Under the pieces are notes generated by a model, which saw nothing but the letters and a program-made list of their open reading frames with translations, was not told where the DNA came from and did not search any database. 32,103 bases of DNA from Actinomycetota bacterium (GTDB taxonomy: Bacteria > Actinomycetota > Actinomycetes > S36-B12). Location of the stretch: positions 1-32,103 of the forward strand of contig VGBQ01000003.1 of the NCBI GenBank assembly GCA_016870425.1. Reading direction: 5' to 3'. Both the position numbers and the translations under genes were made by a program. Below are positions 8,963-18,500 of this stretch, one piece after another. The stretch's first letter is position 1. Each line of letters begins with the position of its first letter.

Positions 8963-10653
8963 TCGGCCGGTGGTCAGTGGCGTGGGTGGCGCTCCTCCCG
9001 GTCCTTGCGGCGTGCGCCACGATCCCGACGAGCGGGCCCATCCAGCAGGGCATCGAGGTCGGGGTCGACACCACCGACCAGGTCATCCGGGTCATCGCGC
9101 GCCCGCCGCAGCCGGACATGACCCCCGCCGAGGTCGTGTCGGGCTTCCTCCAGGCGTCGGCTTCCTTCGAGGACGACCACGCCATCGCCCGGGAGTACCT
9201 CACGCCGCAGGCCGCAGCGACCTGGGACCCTGCGGCGCGCGTCAGCGTGTACGACGGCGTGCCAACCATCGTCCCCGATGGGGTCTCCGCGGTCGACATG
9301 ACCGCGACTCGAGTGGGCTCGATCGATGCGGACGGTCGCTACGAGGTGGCTCCCCCTGCGAGCCTGATCGCGGACTCGATCGACATGACCTTCATTGACG
9401 GCAACTGGCGCATTGCCACTCCCCCGCCGGGCCTGCTCCTGTCGCGATCCGACGTCGAGCGGGCATTCCGCGCCTTCGAGGTCTACTTCCTCGATCCGAC
9501 CTTCACCAGCCTGGTTCCCGATCCGCGCTACTTCCCCGTCGACGGTCCCACGCCCGCGACCGCGCTGACGCGCGCACTGCTGGAGGGTCCCACGGAGTGG
9601 ATCGCACCGGCGGTGCGCACCGCTTTTCCCGACGGGACATCGCTCGCCGTCGATGCCGTGCCCGTCGTCGACGGAGTCGCGCGTGTCGATCTCGATCCAC
9701 AGGTGCGACTGGTCGACGAGCAGACTCGCCAGGCGCTGTCGGCGCAGTTGACCTGGACTTTGCGCCAGGTGCCCGGCGTGCGCTTCCTCGACCTCAACGC
9801 CGGGGGCCAGGTGCTCGATGTGCTGGGCGCGGTGAATCCGCAGCCCGTGGATAGCTGGTCGGCGTACGACCCCAATGCCATGCCGGGCGGCACGACACCC
9901 CTCGGCGTGCTCAGCGGCCGCGTCATCGACCTCGCTCGCACCCCGCCGCTGCCCGTGCCCGGCTCCGCGGGACTGGGCAGCCCGCCGCTGGATGGAATCG
10001 CCATCACGCTGGCGGGCGACAGCGTGGCCGGACTGGATACCGAGGCACGCCTGTGGCGTGGGCCCATCCAGCCGGGAGCCCGGCTCATCGAGGTCCTCGA
10101 CGAGCCGGGACAGTCGCGGCCGTCCTTCGGCCGAGGGGAGGATGCGTGGGTCGTCGGCCCCGACGGCATCCTGCGGCGCGTCGACCCACAGGGGACCACC
10201 AACGTGGTCCAGGTCGACGGCTTGCGTCCCAAGACACAACTCGAGTCGGTTTCGGTCAGTCGCGATGGCACGCGCATCGCACTGACGGTCCGGCGAGGGC
10301 CCCGCACCTTCGTCATGCTTGCGGTCATCACCGTGCGCGAAGGCACCGCGCGCGTGGAGTCACCCGTGCGCGTCGACAACCGACTCACCACGGTGAGTGA
10401 CGTGGCGTGGGCCGACGATGACCGGCTGGTGGCCCTCGGCGTCGAGGGTGCCGGCACGGTGGCTGTCTACGAGATCGATCTGAGCAGGTGGCAGCTACGC
10501 TCACTCGGGGCGCCGCCCGGAGCCGTGCGCATCGCCGCGGCGCCCGGCACGCCGATCCTCGCCGCCACCGCGGACCAGCGCATCTGGGAGTACACCTCCG
10601 GCCCCTGGCGGCCCGGGCCCCGGGGGTCCAGCCCGGCCTATCCCGGCAGCTGA
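8959..10653 (+). CDS. lpqB: MtrAB-associated lipoprotein LpqB
   Basis: LpqB is an extracytoplasmic lipoprotein that in mycobacteria binds the sensor domain of MtrB and modulates MtrA phosphorylation. The 564-residue product has a lipoprotein signal peptide with lipobox LAAC (Cys 19), an N-terminal domain (about 30-160), a GerMN-type domain (about 165-290, containing PDPRYFPVDGPTPATALTRA and DGTSLAVDAVPVVDGVARVDL), and a C-terminal beta-propeller-like half with repeated strand patterns. The start ATG overlaps the mtrB stop (ATGA). The 3' end overlaps the 3' end of manA, on the other strand, by 16 bp, with no room for a normal terminator; GC-rich self-complementary sequence lies near 10610-10625. 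In most actinobacteria comF follows lpqB; here manA does, in reverse orientation. Confidence 0.95.
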   Translation: MIGRWSVAWVALLPVLAACATIPTSGPIQQGIEVGVDTTDQVIRVIARPPQPDMTPAEVVSGFLQASASFEDDHAIAREYLTPQAAATWDPAARVSVYDGVPTIVPDGVSAVDMTATRVGSIDADGRYEVAPPASLIADSIDMTFIDGNWRIATPPPGLLLSRSDVERAFRAFEVYFLDPTFTSLVPDPRYFPVDGPTPATALTRALLEGPTEWIAPAVRTAFPDGTSLAVDAVPVVDGVARVDLDPQVRLVDEQTRQALSAQLTWTLRQVPGVRFLDLNAGGQVLDVLGAVNPQPVDSWSAYDPNAMPGGTTPLGVLSGRVIDLARTPPLPVPGSAGLGSPPLDGIAITLAGDSVAGLDTEARLWRGPIQPGARLIEVLDEPGQSRPSFGRGEDAWVVGPDGILRRVDPQGTTNVVQVDGLRPKTQLESVSVSRDGTRIALTVRRGPRTFVMLAVITVREGTARVESPVRVDNRLTTVSDVAWADDDRLVALGVEGAGTVAVYEIDLSRWQLRSLGAPPGAVRIAAAPGTPILAATADQRIWEYTSGPWRPGPRGSSPAYPGS

Positions 10654-11720
10654 CCGGTCGCCGCTCCTGTCACCACGGCTGCCCGGCCTTCGGGCTCGAC
10701 AGCAGCGGTCGCTTCATCGGGAGCCCACACCGCCGCCTGTCCCACGCGGATGACCTCGCCGGCTCCAGCGCCCCCGACGATGCGCACGGGTCCTTCGAGT
10801 GCCAGGACGAGTCGATGTCGACCCGCGACGACCTCACCGGGGTCACTGGAGACGACGAGGTCAAAGGGCATCCCCGCCGGGGCGAGCACACCACCGGCCA
10901 CCGTCTCCAGCCGCTGAGGGGTGCGTTCGGCGTGCACCGCCGCGAGGGCCTCCTCCACAGCGACCGTCTTGCTGGTGAGCCCGAGTCTGAGGACGTTGTC
11001 GGAGGAGGTCATCACCTCGATGCCCAAGCCGCCGACGTAGGAGTGCACGACCCCAGCGCTCACCGCGACGGCCTCGCCGGGCTGGAGGACATCGTGGTCG
11101 AGCAGGACGGTCACGAGCACCCCCGCATCCGTGGGGAAGGAAGCGATCACGCGCTCCAGCGCCATGACGGCAGGAGTGTCCCATCCGCGGCGGGCCGCGG
11201 CATCGACGAGGCGACCGGCGATCTCTGCTCGTTGTGGCGCTGGCAGTTCGATGACCTGGCGCGCGGAGGCGACCGGGTCGCCGGCACGCACCGTCGCGAC
11301 GACCTGAGGGCTCGCGCCGGCCTCAGCGAGCACCGCTGCGGCTTCTCCGGGGTCCCGCCAGCCCACGTGCACATCGAAGGGCGCCAGAGCCACGAGCATC
11401 TCCGCCTTCTCGGCATCGTCCGCGAAGAGCGGTGAGCCGGAGGACCAACCGCGACGGGCGAGAGCGCCATCGGGATGGACCTGGATGGAAAGCGGGTTGC
11501 CCGCGGCCAGCAACTTCACCAGGGGCATACCCCGGTGTGCGTCAAGATCCGACAGACATCGCCCCGCATCCGCACCGGTGACCACGAGCGTGGGGCCGGA
11601 GGGATGGGTGCCGAACCAGAGCTCAGCCTGCGGTGCTCCGGTCGCACCGTGCCAACGCGCCAGTCCGTCGACGATCCCCCAGTCGTATTCCTGGAGAGCG
11701 CCCGCGACGATATGCGGCAT
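10638..11720 (-). CDS. manA: Mannose-6-phosphate isomerase, class I
   Basis: ManA interconverts fructose-6-phosphate and mannose-6-phosphate, the entry step to GDP-mannose and the mannosylated envelope glycans of actinobacteria. The 360-residue cupin-type metalloenzyme starts at ATG 11720 with IVAGALQEYDWG and shows ELWFGTHPSGP, the metal-site NPLSIQVHPDGALA, a Glu in the ADDAEKAEMLVAL stretch, GEAVAVSAGVVHSYVGGLGIE and SSDNVLRLGLTSKTV. The usual DxNHKPE segment reads DDAEKAE: the Glu ligand is kept, the flanking residues differ. Its ATG overlaps the upstream gene's stop (TGATG), so it is the last gene of the whiB2-to-manA run. Its 3' end overlaps that of lpqB. Confidence 0.95.
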   Translation of the reverse strand: MPHIVAGALQEYDWGIVDGLARWHGATGAPQAELWFGTHPSGPTLVVTGADAGRCLSDLDAHRGMPLVKLLAAGNPLSIQVHPDGALARRGWSSGSPLFADDAEKAEMLVALAPFDVHVGWRDPGEAAAVLAEAGASPQVVATVRAGDPVASARQVIELPAPQRAEIAGRLVDAAARRGWDTPAVMALERVIASFPTDAGVLVTVLLDHDVLQPGEAVAVSAGVVHSYVGGLGIEVMTSSDNVLRLGLTSKTVAVEEALAAVHAERTPQRLETVAGGVLAPAGMPFDLVVSSDPGEVVAGRHRLVLALEGPVRIVGGAGAGEVIRVGQAAVWAPDEATAAVEPEGRAAVVTGAATGQLPG

Positions 11721-11929
11721 CAGCGGGCCGCCGCATCCCCTGATCCTCCCGGTGGGACGGCCTCGTCAAGGAGCATCACCGGGATCCCGTCACGCACCGG
11801 GAACCCCCGCCCGCAGATCCGGCACACGAGCAGCCGGCGCTCACCATCGACATCAAGCTCGCCGTGGTCGGAGCACGGGCAGGCAAGGATCTCCAGCAGC
11901 AGCGGGTCCAGTCCCAGCGTCTCCGTCAT
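11720..11929 (-). CDS. Trm112-like small zinc-binding protein
   Basis: A 69-residue protein of the Trm112/YcaR-like family. It has the family opening LDPLLLEILACPCSDHGELD, a second Cys pair in LLVCRICGRGFPVRDGIPVML, and the short C-terminal tail found in this group; the CPC and CRIC pairs would bind zinc. Trm112 proteins activate methyltransferases in eukaryotes and archaea; the bacterial role is less clear. The start is ATG 11929, chosen because a strong GAGGAGGA ribosome-binding site precedes it and the frame upstream is antisense-quality Arg-rich sequence. It begins 11 nt after the manB stop and its own stop overlaps the manA ATG. Genes of this type often sit between manB and manA in actinobacteria, a useful context check. 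Confidence 0.88.
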   Translation of the reverse strand: MTETLGLDPLLLEILACPCSDHGELDVDGERRLLVCRICGRGFPVRDGIPVMLLDEAVPPGGSGDAAAR

Positions 11930-11940
11930 GTCAGTCCTCC

Positions 11941-13347
11941 TCATGCCTCGCGGACGATGGTGAGCACCTCGTCGCGCACGGCCTCCATGGTGCCATGGTC
12001 GACGGCCTCGACGTTCAACCGGAGGAGCGGCTCGGTATTGCTCGGGCGCAGGTTGAACCACCAGTCGGTCGCCGAGACCGTGAGCCCATCGAGGTCATCC
12101 ACCGTGACCTCCGGGCGCGAGGCGAAGGCATCGCGGACGCGCTGGTCCGCTACCGCCGAGTCGGCAACGACGGAATTGATCTCACCGCTCACCACGTAGC
12201 GGTCATAGGCCGAGAGCAACTCGGACAGCGTCGTCCCCGGCGCCGACGAACCCAGCGCCGCGAGGACATGCATCGCGGCGAGCATGCCCGAGTCGGCGCG
12301 CCAGAAGTCGGTGAAGTAGAAGTGACCGGAGTGCTCACCTCCGAACACCGCACCGGTCTCGGCCATGCGCGCCTTGATGAAGGAGTGGCCCACGCGGGTG
12401 CGCTCACCGACGCCGCCACACTCGGCAATGACCTCGGGCACCGTGCGCGAGCTGATGCAGTTGTAGATGATGGTCGAGCCTGGCCGCCGGCGGAGTTCGC
12501 GCTCGGCAATGAGCGCGGTGATCGCCGATGGCGTGACCGCGACACCGCGCTCATCGACGACGAAGCAGCGATCGGCGTCTCCGTCGAAGGCCAGGCCGAT
12601 GTCGGCCCCGCTTGCGATGACCGCCCGCTGCAGGTCGACAAGATTGGCCGGATCGATCGGATTCGCCTCGTGATGGGGGAAGGTGCCGTCGAGCTCGAAG
12701 TACATCGGCTCGATCGCCAACGGCAGGGCGGGCAGTCCGACCGCGGTGCCGAGCACCGCCGGAGCCGTCAGGCCAGCCATGCCGTTGCCGGCATCAATGA
12801 CGACAGATAGCTCACGCCCTGCCGACAGGTCGACCAGGGAGCGCAGGAAGGCGGCGTAGGCAGGCAGTGTGTCGACGCGGCGCACGGTGCCGGTGGGGCC
12901 GGAGTGCGGCGCGATGCCGACCTCGACCAGGTCGCGGATCTGGCGCAGTCCGGAGTCGGCGCCGACGGGCGCAGCACCGCGCCGGCACAGCTTGATGCCG
13001 TTGTACGCCGCAGGGTTGTGGCTGGCGGTGAACATCGCGCCGGGCAGCCCGAGATCGCCGGAGGCGAAGTAGAGGCCATCGGTGCTCGCGAGCCCGATAC
13101 GGATCACATCGCACCCCTGGCCACACACGCCGTCGGCGAAAGCGGCTACGAGGTCATCGCCGGACGAGCGCATGTCCTGGCCCACGACGACCGCACCGGG
13201 GCCGCCGTCGGAGGTGCGAACGCCGAGGACCTCGACCACCGCCGCGCCGATCTCGCGAGCAAGCCGGGCATCGAACTCATCGGGCACGAGGCCGCGCACG
13301 TCATAGGCCTTGAAGACCGCGTCCAGGCCGGAGCCGGACACCGTCAC
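11941..13347 (-). CDS. manB: Phosphomannomutase / phosphoglucomutase
   Basis: This enzyme converts mannose-6-phosphate to mannose-1-phosphate (possibly also the glucose pair), the step between ManA and GDP-mannose synthesis. The 468-residue alpha-D-phosphohexomutase has all four signature loops: the phospho-serine loop TASHNPAAYNGIK (Ser 109), the metal loop DGDADR (255-260), the sugar loop GGEHSGH (336-342) and the phosphate-binding loop RPSNTEP near 434. It starts at GTG 13347, which overlaps the stop of the DUF3499 gene by 4 nt (GTGA). Together with manA and the guanylyltransferase at 24166-25242 it completes the GDP-mannose pathway within this window. Confidence 0.96.
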   Translation of the reverse strand: MTVSGSGLDAVFKAYDVRGLVPDEFDARLAREIGAAVVEVLGVRTSDGGPGAVVVGQDMRSSGDDLVAAFADGVCGQGCDVIRIGLASTDGLYFASGDLGLPGAMFTASHNPAAYNGIKLCRRGAAPVGADSGLRQIRDLVEVGIAPHSGPTGTVRRVDTLPAYAAFLRSLVDLSAGRELSVVIDAGNGMAGLTAPAVLGTAVGLPALPLAIEPMYFELDGTFPHHEANPIDPANLVDLQRAVIASGADIGLAFDGDADRCFVVDERGVAVTPSAITALIAERELRRRPGSTIIYNCISSRTVPEVIAECGGVGERTRVGHSFIKARMAETGAVFGGEHSGHFYFTDFWRADSGMLAAMHVLAALGSSAPGTTLSELLSAYDRYVVSGEINSVVADSAVADQRVRDAFASRPEVTVDDLDGLTVSATDWWFNLRPSNTEPLLRLNVEAVDHGTMEAVRDEVLTIVREA

Positions 13348-13733
13348 CCCTCGGGATCGTGACCGGCGGGGAGGGACCTGAGGTGACCGCGACGCGTGCC
13401 TTCGGCTCCCACCGCAGTCCGGGACTCGAGGTCGTCGAAGAGTGTCGCGCTGCGATCGCTGGCTGCGGCGGCTTCGCGCACGGCATTGGCCAGGGCCTCG
13501 AGGTCATCTCCCGTCGGACCATGCGCGGAAGGATCAGGCTCGATGCGCACGACCTGCCAGCCGAGGGGTGCGGTGAGCCGTGCCGCATGGATCTCGCACA
13601 GGTCGTAACCGTGGGGGTCGACGGCGGTGGACAGCGGGCCCAGCACAGCGGTCGAGTCGGCGTACACGTAGGTCAGGGTGGAATTGGCCGCGCGCGAGCA
13701 GGTGACGCGGGAGCAGCGACGACGAAAGCCCAC
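13344..13733 (-). CDS. DUF3499 family protein
   Basis: A small actinobacterial protein of unknown function. The family signature is clear: RRCSRVTCSRAANSTLTYVYADSTAVLGPL followed by HGYDLCEIHAARLTAPLGWQVVR (given here in part as RRCSRVTCSRAA, LTYVYADSTAVLGPL and YDLCEIHAARLTAPLGW). Four Cys/His positions in these blocks suggest a bound metal. I chose GTG 13733, which gives 129 residues beginning just before the signature; an in-frame GTG at 13778 would add 15 residues. Neither has a good ribosome-binding site. The stop overlaps the manB start (GTGA). It lies 101 bp after the DUF5719 stop. Conservation beside manB in many actinobacteria hints at an envelope-related role, but nothing in the sequence proves it. 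Confidence 0.85.
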   Translation of the reverse strand: MGFRRRCSRVTCSRAANSTLTYVYADSTAVLGPLSTAVDPHGYDLCEIHAARLTAPLGWQVVRIEPDPSAHGPTGDDLEALANAVREAAAASDRSATLFDDLESRTAVGAEGTRRGHLRSLPAGHDPEG

Positions 13734-13821
13734 GAGCCGGGACGCTACCGTCCGTGTCGGCAGCCTCGGGGCAGCCACGCCGGAGGAGGCCGACAGGATC
13801 GGCTTGGCCGACCCGCCGGGC

Positions 13822-13833
13822 CCGACCGGTCGG
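13822..13833. repeat. 12-bp palindrome between DUF5719 and DUF3499 genes
   Basis: CCGACCGGTCGG is a perfect palindrome 1 bp after the DUF5719 stop codon, in the only sizeable gap (about 100 bp) of this operon. It could be part of an intercistronic hairpin or an operator for an internal promoter. No clear -10 box is seen before the DUF3499 start. Confidence 0.3.
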
Positions 13834-13834
13834 A

Positions 13835-15568
13835 CTACTCGCCGGGGACGGCCAATCCCGGATCGGGCACCGCCCGCGGCACCACGACGGTGGTCCGCAG
13901 GGGCAGCCACGGGTAGCCGGTGACGAGGGACCCATCCTCGTTGCGGCGCAGGAGGCGATGCGCGATGACAGCCTCGCCCCCCGAGACCTCGGCGACGACG
14001 GTGAGCCAGGACGCGCCCGCGGGGCGGGGGATGGTGACCGCGACCAGGCGCCCGGGGGCAACCGACAAGGTGATGGGGTCGGGCATCGGCGGTGTCGGCT
14101 CGCCCGGGGCGGCCGGGAGGACTCGCAGGGTCACCGACACGGCTTTGCTCGCCGTGTCATCAGCGGGCGGAGTCACAGCGTCGGTCGGCGTGTCGTCAGC
14201 CATCGCGTCCGGGCTCGCCGACATCTCGGCGTCCATACCCGGCATGTCCGCCGCACTCTCGATCGTGATGATCTCGTCGGGCACCGTCACCCACACGGTC
14301 ACGGACGTGCCGCGCGCGGCCTGCAGTCCGGTGACAGCGGCGACATCGACAATGGGCACGGCACCGGCGGTGAAGGAGGTCTCTTCCAGTGAGCCCTTGG
14401 TCGCATCCAGCCCCGGGTGGCGCTGCCGCACTCCGGCCACGATCGGCACGTCGGATTGGAGGTCCACGGTCGCGTCCTCGCCTTGGAGCGCCTCGTCCAG
14501 ATCCACCGCGACCACGGCGCCTGCGGGGACCTCGACTTCCGACGCGGCCTGCGGGACGAAGGAGCCCCCGGTCGTGATGAGGCGCACGCGCACCGTGGCC
14601 GCCAGATCCCCGGGCGCGTGCACGAGGAGCTGGCGCCCGCCGGGTCCGCCGATGACCCCCGGGATCAGGACGCGCGTGGATGGATCGGCCGACGCGGGGA
14701 TCCAGTCCGCGCCCTGCGGCACGAAGCCCTCGGTCTGCTTGTCGGACAGAGCGGCGACGACGCGTCCCTGGCGCACCGTGACGCGCCACGCGGCGGCGGG
14801 CAGGCGAGGCGCCTCGCGGGAGAGCTTGACGACGATGCGGCTGCGCGGCTCGACGACCAGGCCGCGCAATTGCGGTGTCGTCACGACCCCGTCGGGCCCG
14901 CTGATGCTGACCTCCACGTCGGCGGGCGTCTCCTCCGGGTTGACCAGCACCAGGTCGGAGTCGCGGCCCGCCGTGGACCCGCCACCGACAAACCACCAGG
15001 TCGTGTCCGGCCCGAGGCAGGGCTGACTGGCCAGGCCGCGGCTGGCCGAGAAGGAGTCCTGCGTCACCTGCGACGCGACGAGACCGGGTGCGAGACCACC
15101 CTGCGTCCGCACCTCCAGTGCTGGCAGGCGCGTCTGCTCCGCAACAACCTCGGCCGCGTCCCCCGGCGAGACGAGATCACCGGCGACCACGACGTCGGCG
15201 GCGGGTGAGTCATCGGCCGCTGCGGCACCACGCAAGAGGGCGATCGATGCCTCGCCCTCTCTCTCCTGTCCGGGAAGGTCGGGTACGACGGTGATCGCCG
15301 ATGTCGTCCGCCCGCCATCGACCGAGCCCGGCTCCGGGCATATGGCCAACGATGAATCCACCGGCTCCACGGCCCCCGCCGGATCATCGTCCGCCGAGGG
15401 TGCGGGCACGAAGAGGCCCCCGACGACGAGCAGGGCAGCGATGCCCGCGACGACGCCCGTGGTGCGCCATGCCGCCGGGTCAGCGGGCACGCCTACTCCG
15501 CGGGGGCGACGCGGGCGGCGTCGGGGTCTCGCGACGCGATCCTGGGGCTCGGGCATCTCCTCGCTCAT
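13835..15568 (-). CDS. DUF5719-type envelope protein with N-terminal membrane anchor
   Basis: A 577-residue protein matching the actinobacterial DUF5719 type, found beside large GT2 membrane proteins; I recognise it by context and pattern, not by any catalytic motif. After a basic N-terminus (RPRRRPRRPRG) comes one membrane segment (about 36-54, TGVVAGIAALLVVGGLFVP), so the rest is outside the membrane. The exported part is rich in beta strands, Val, Thr and Pro, with repeated GDLVSPG, VEVSISGPDG, VEVPAGAVVAVDL type segments suggesting several immunoglobulin-like or beta-sandwich units. A low-complexity Asp/Ala/Met region lies near 440-475. Its ATG overlaps the upstream glycosyltransferase stop (ATGA), which argues that the two work together, perhaps as an extracytoplasmic partner. 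Confidence 0.8.
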   Translation of the reverse strand: MSEEMPEPQDRVARPRRRPRRPRGVGVPADPAAWRTTGVVAGIAALLVVGGLFVPAPSADDDPAGAVEPVDSSLAICPEPGSVDGGRTTSAITVVPDLPGQEREGEASIALLRGAAAADDSPAADVVVAGDLVSPGDAAEVVAEQTRLPALEVRTQGGLAPGLVASQVTQDSFSASRGLASQPCLGPDTTWWFVGGGSTAGRDSDLVLVNPEETPADVEVSISGPDGVVTTPQLRGLVVEPRSRIVVKLSREAPRLPAAAWRVTVRQGRVVAALSDKQTEGFVPQGADWIPASADPSTRVLIPGVIGGPGGRQLLVHAPGDLAATVRVRLITTGGSFVPQAASEVEVPAGAVVAVDLDEALQGEDATVDLQSDVPIVAGVRQRHPGLDATKGSLEETSFTAGAVPIVDVAAVTGLQAARGTSVTVWVTVPDEIITIESAADMPGMDAEMSASPDAMADDTPTDAVTPPADDTASKAVSVTLRVLPAAPGEPTPPMPDPITLSVAPGRLVAVTIPRPAGASWLTVVAEVSGGEAVIAHRLLRRNEDGSLVTGYPWLPLRTTVVVPRAVPDPGLAVPGE

Positions 15569-18500
15569 CGAGACACCTCCCCGTCGAGAGCATCATCAGC
15601 ATCTGCGACGGCGACAGCGTCGGTATCGAGATCGATGCCGTCGTCTGCGTCGTCATCGGAGGTGGCCCGACGTGCGGGCAGCGCCAGCACCCCGATGACA
15701 AGCCAGGCGATGACCTGCGCCCACAGCCACCGCGTGCGCGGCCCGTCATCGATGTCGACGAGGAGTTGGCCACCGTCGGCCGGCACCTCGAAGGCCTGCA
15801 GACCCGTTGAGCCATCACGCGAGGCCAGCGTGAGTGCCACCCCGCCGAGCGTTGCACGCCACGCCGGGTCCGCCGTCTGGGCCAAGCTCAGCACGCCGCC
15901 AGACGCGGGAAGGGGCGCGTCGACGAAAGGCTCGGCCGAGGACATGCGCACGATCGGCACCGGAGTGGGGGACGCATCGGGTTGGGTGGCGAGGACCACG
16001 CGACTCGCCTCGAACTCGACGCGCCACAGCACATCGCCCTCCTGCCCTGCGACGCGCCGCAGTCCCGGGGCTGCGTCCAGGGTGCGCGCCAAGGACCGAC
16101 CCTCCGCGGCAGCCTGCTCGAGGACGACGTAGCGCACCGCGTAGGCGGCGAGTCCGGTAACTTCCCCACCTCCGCGCCCGGACACCAGCCCGGCGACGAG
16201 TGCATCGAGCTCGGCCCAGTCGGCCGCGGGCGGGGCGACCTCGGCGTCCCCGAGGGTGGGCCCGGTGCCGTTGACGAGCGCGTAGTCCACGCGCGCGGGC
16301 GATGCGGGCCGCAGCAGGAGGGTGCGTGGCGCCTCCGGGCCGATCGCCTCGGCGATGACGAAGGGGGGCAGAGCGACGGGGTCACCTCGGCGCACAGGAT
16401 CTCCGGAGCCGGGCAGCCACCAGGCCAGGGCGACGATGGGCGTGAGCACCGCGAGGATGGTGCTGATTCCCGCCACGGGCTGTCGCCAGGTGAAGGCGGC
16501 CTCCGCCATGCTCGCCCGGAGCCCATCCGCTGCCACGGCCGCGGCAAGGATGAGTGCGCCACCCATGAGCGCCGTCGCGAGGCCGGACCACGCCACGACG
16601 GGGTCCTCGGCCCACGGGGGCTGCAGCGGAAGACGTGTCGTGATGAGGGCGAGGGCGAGCGCGACGAGAGCGACAGCCCACGCCGTCACGACGACGCGAC
16701 GGGTGCCCGGGCGCAGGCAGGCGAGCAGCGCGGCGATGACCAGGCCCGCCATGACCCAGGGCGGAGGGGTGCCGGGACCGGAGGGATCCAGAAGCAGCAG
16801 CGACAGGCTGGTGGGGGCGTCGACGGTGATCGGCACGCCCAGGTCGGTGAGGAAGAGAAGGGGTTCGGTGAGCAGGCGCACCGACCACGGGAGCAGAAGC
16901 ACGAGTGGAGCCACGGCCAGGACCAGGGCCCGAAGCACCAGGTCGCGACCGAGGCGCCGGGTGACCCCCGCCGCGATGAGCGCAGCGGCGATGGCGACGA
17001 TGAGCCATACCCATGTCACGGGGGCGCAGGCGATCAGCAGTGCCGCTAGTAGTGCCGTGCCCCAGGGGGTGCGCCCCGAGGGCGCCGGCAGAAGCGGAGC
17101 GGCCCCCAGCGTGCGAGCGCACAGGCGGGCGAGGGGAGGCAGCAGGACGATCGCGATGATCACGCCCAGCCGTCCGGTGGCGATGGCGGCCGTAGCGGCC
17201 GGCAGCAGAGCGTAGGCGAATGCCGCCCACGCGCGAGGTCCCCGCGCGGTGACGACCCCGCGCAGCGACCACCACGCGCTCAGGCCCGCTGCGGGCACGG
17301 CGAGCAGCAGGAGCAGGCCCACCATGAGCCCGGCCTTGCCGAGTACGACGGTGGACAGCGCTGCGAGCAGCGCCGTCAGGGGTGCGGCGGGCACCGTGGA
17401 ACCTGGGCCGACGTCGTGCCAGGTGTCGGTGTACGCCGCCCACAGGTCGGCGGCTCCTTCCGGAGCAGGGAGAAGGGCGCCCCCGAAGAGCACTCCGTCC
17501 CCCCACCACAGCGACCGGCCGGCAATCACGGCGGCCACCAGCAGGATGAGAGTCAGGATGACCGCCGGGCGGCCGAGGAATCGGCGCAGCACCCCGTCGG
17601 CTGGGTCCTCGAAGATGTCGGCGTCGTCCGACACAGGACCTGACTCGAGGGCGCCGGCGGCCGAGGCCTGACCTGAGCGCCCCGCGGCGAGAATGCCCCC
17701 CAGCGACTCGAGCGCTGCGCGGGCCTGCGACCAGGCACCGGGGCGCAGGTCGTGCACGGCCTCGCGCGACGACAGCGTCGAGGTGGCCGCCACGCGGCGT
17801 CGCGATGCGGCGATGCGACCGGGGTGCACCAGCAGTGACGTGATGGCGATGACTTCGTCACCCGCACGACGCACGTCCTTGCCGAGGAGATAGAGAATCG
17901 CGCGCAGGGATGAGCCCAGGGCGAGGCGCGCGGCAGTGAAGGGCACTCGCCACCCGGGGGCCTGCGCGAGGAGGACGAGCAGCGCGGATCTGCGATCCAG
18001 GCGGTGGCCAAGTGCCGGCAGCGTCGATCCCTCGCGTCGACCGTGGTACGACGCCTCGCGATGGTGGATGACCGCGTCAGGGGCGACCCGCACCTCGTGG
18101 CCCGCGCGCCAGGCCCGCCAGCACAGATCGAGGTCGTCGCGGTAGAGCGGAAGCTGGGGGTCGAATCCGCCGAGGGCATCCCACACGTCTCGGCGGACGA
18201 GCATGCCGGCGGACCCCACGGCATGGACCTCGCTGCGGTCGTTGTGCTGCCCCTGGTCGTGCTCACGTCGCTCTAGACCGGTCACGCGGCGGCCCGCACC
18301 CGTCACGCTGAAGCCCACCTCGAGCAGGAGGCGGCGGTCGTGCCATCCCAGGGCCTTGGGCCCCAGGATCGCGGCGCGGGGATGGGCATCGGCTGCTTCG
18401 AGCAGCCTCTCCAGGCAGGTCGGTGCCGGCGCCGAGTCGTCGTGCAGGAGCCAGACCCACTCGGTCGTCTCGATATCAAAGGCCTCGTCCGTGTCGGACT

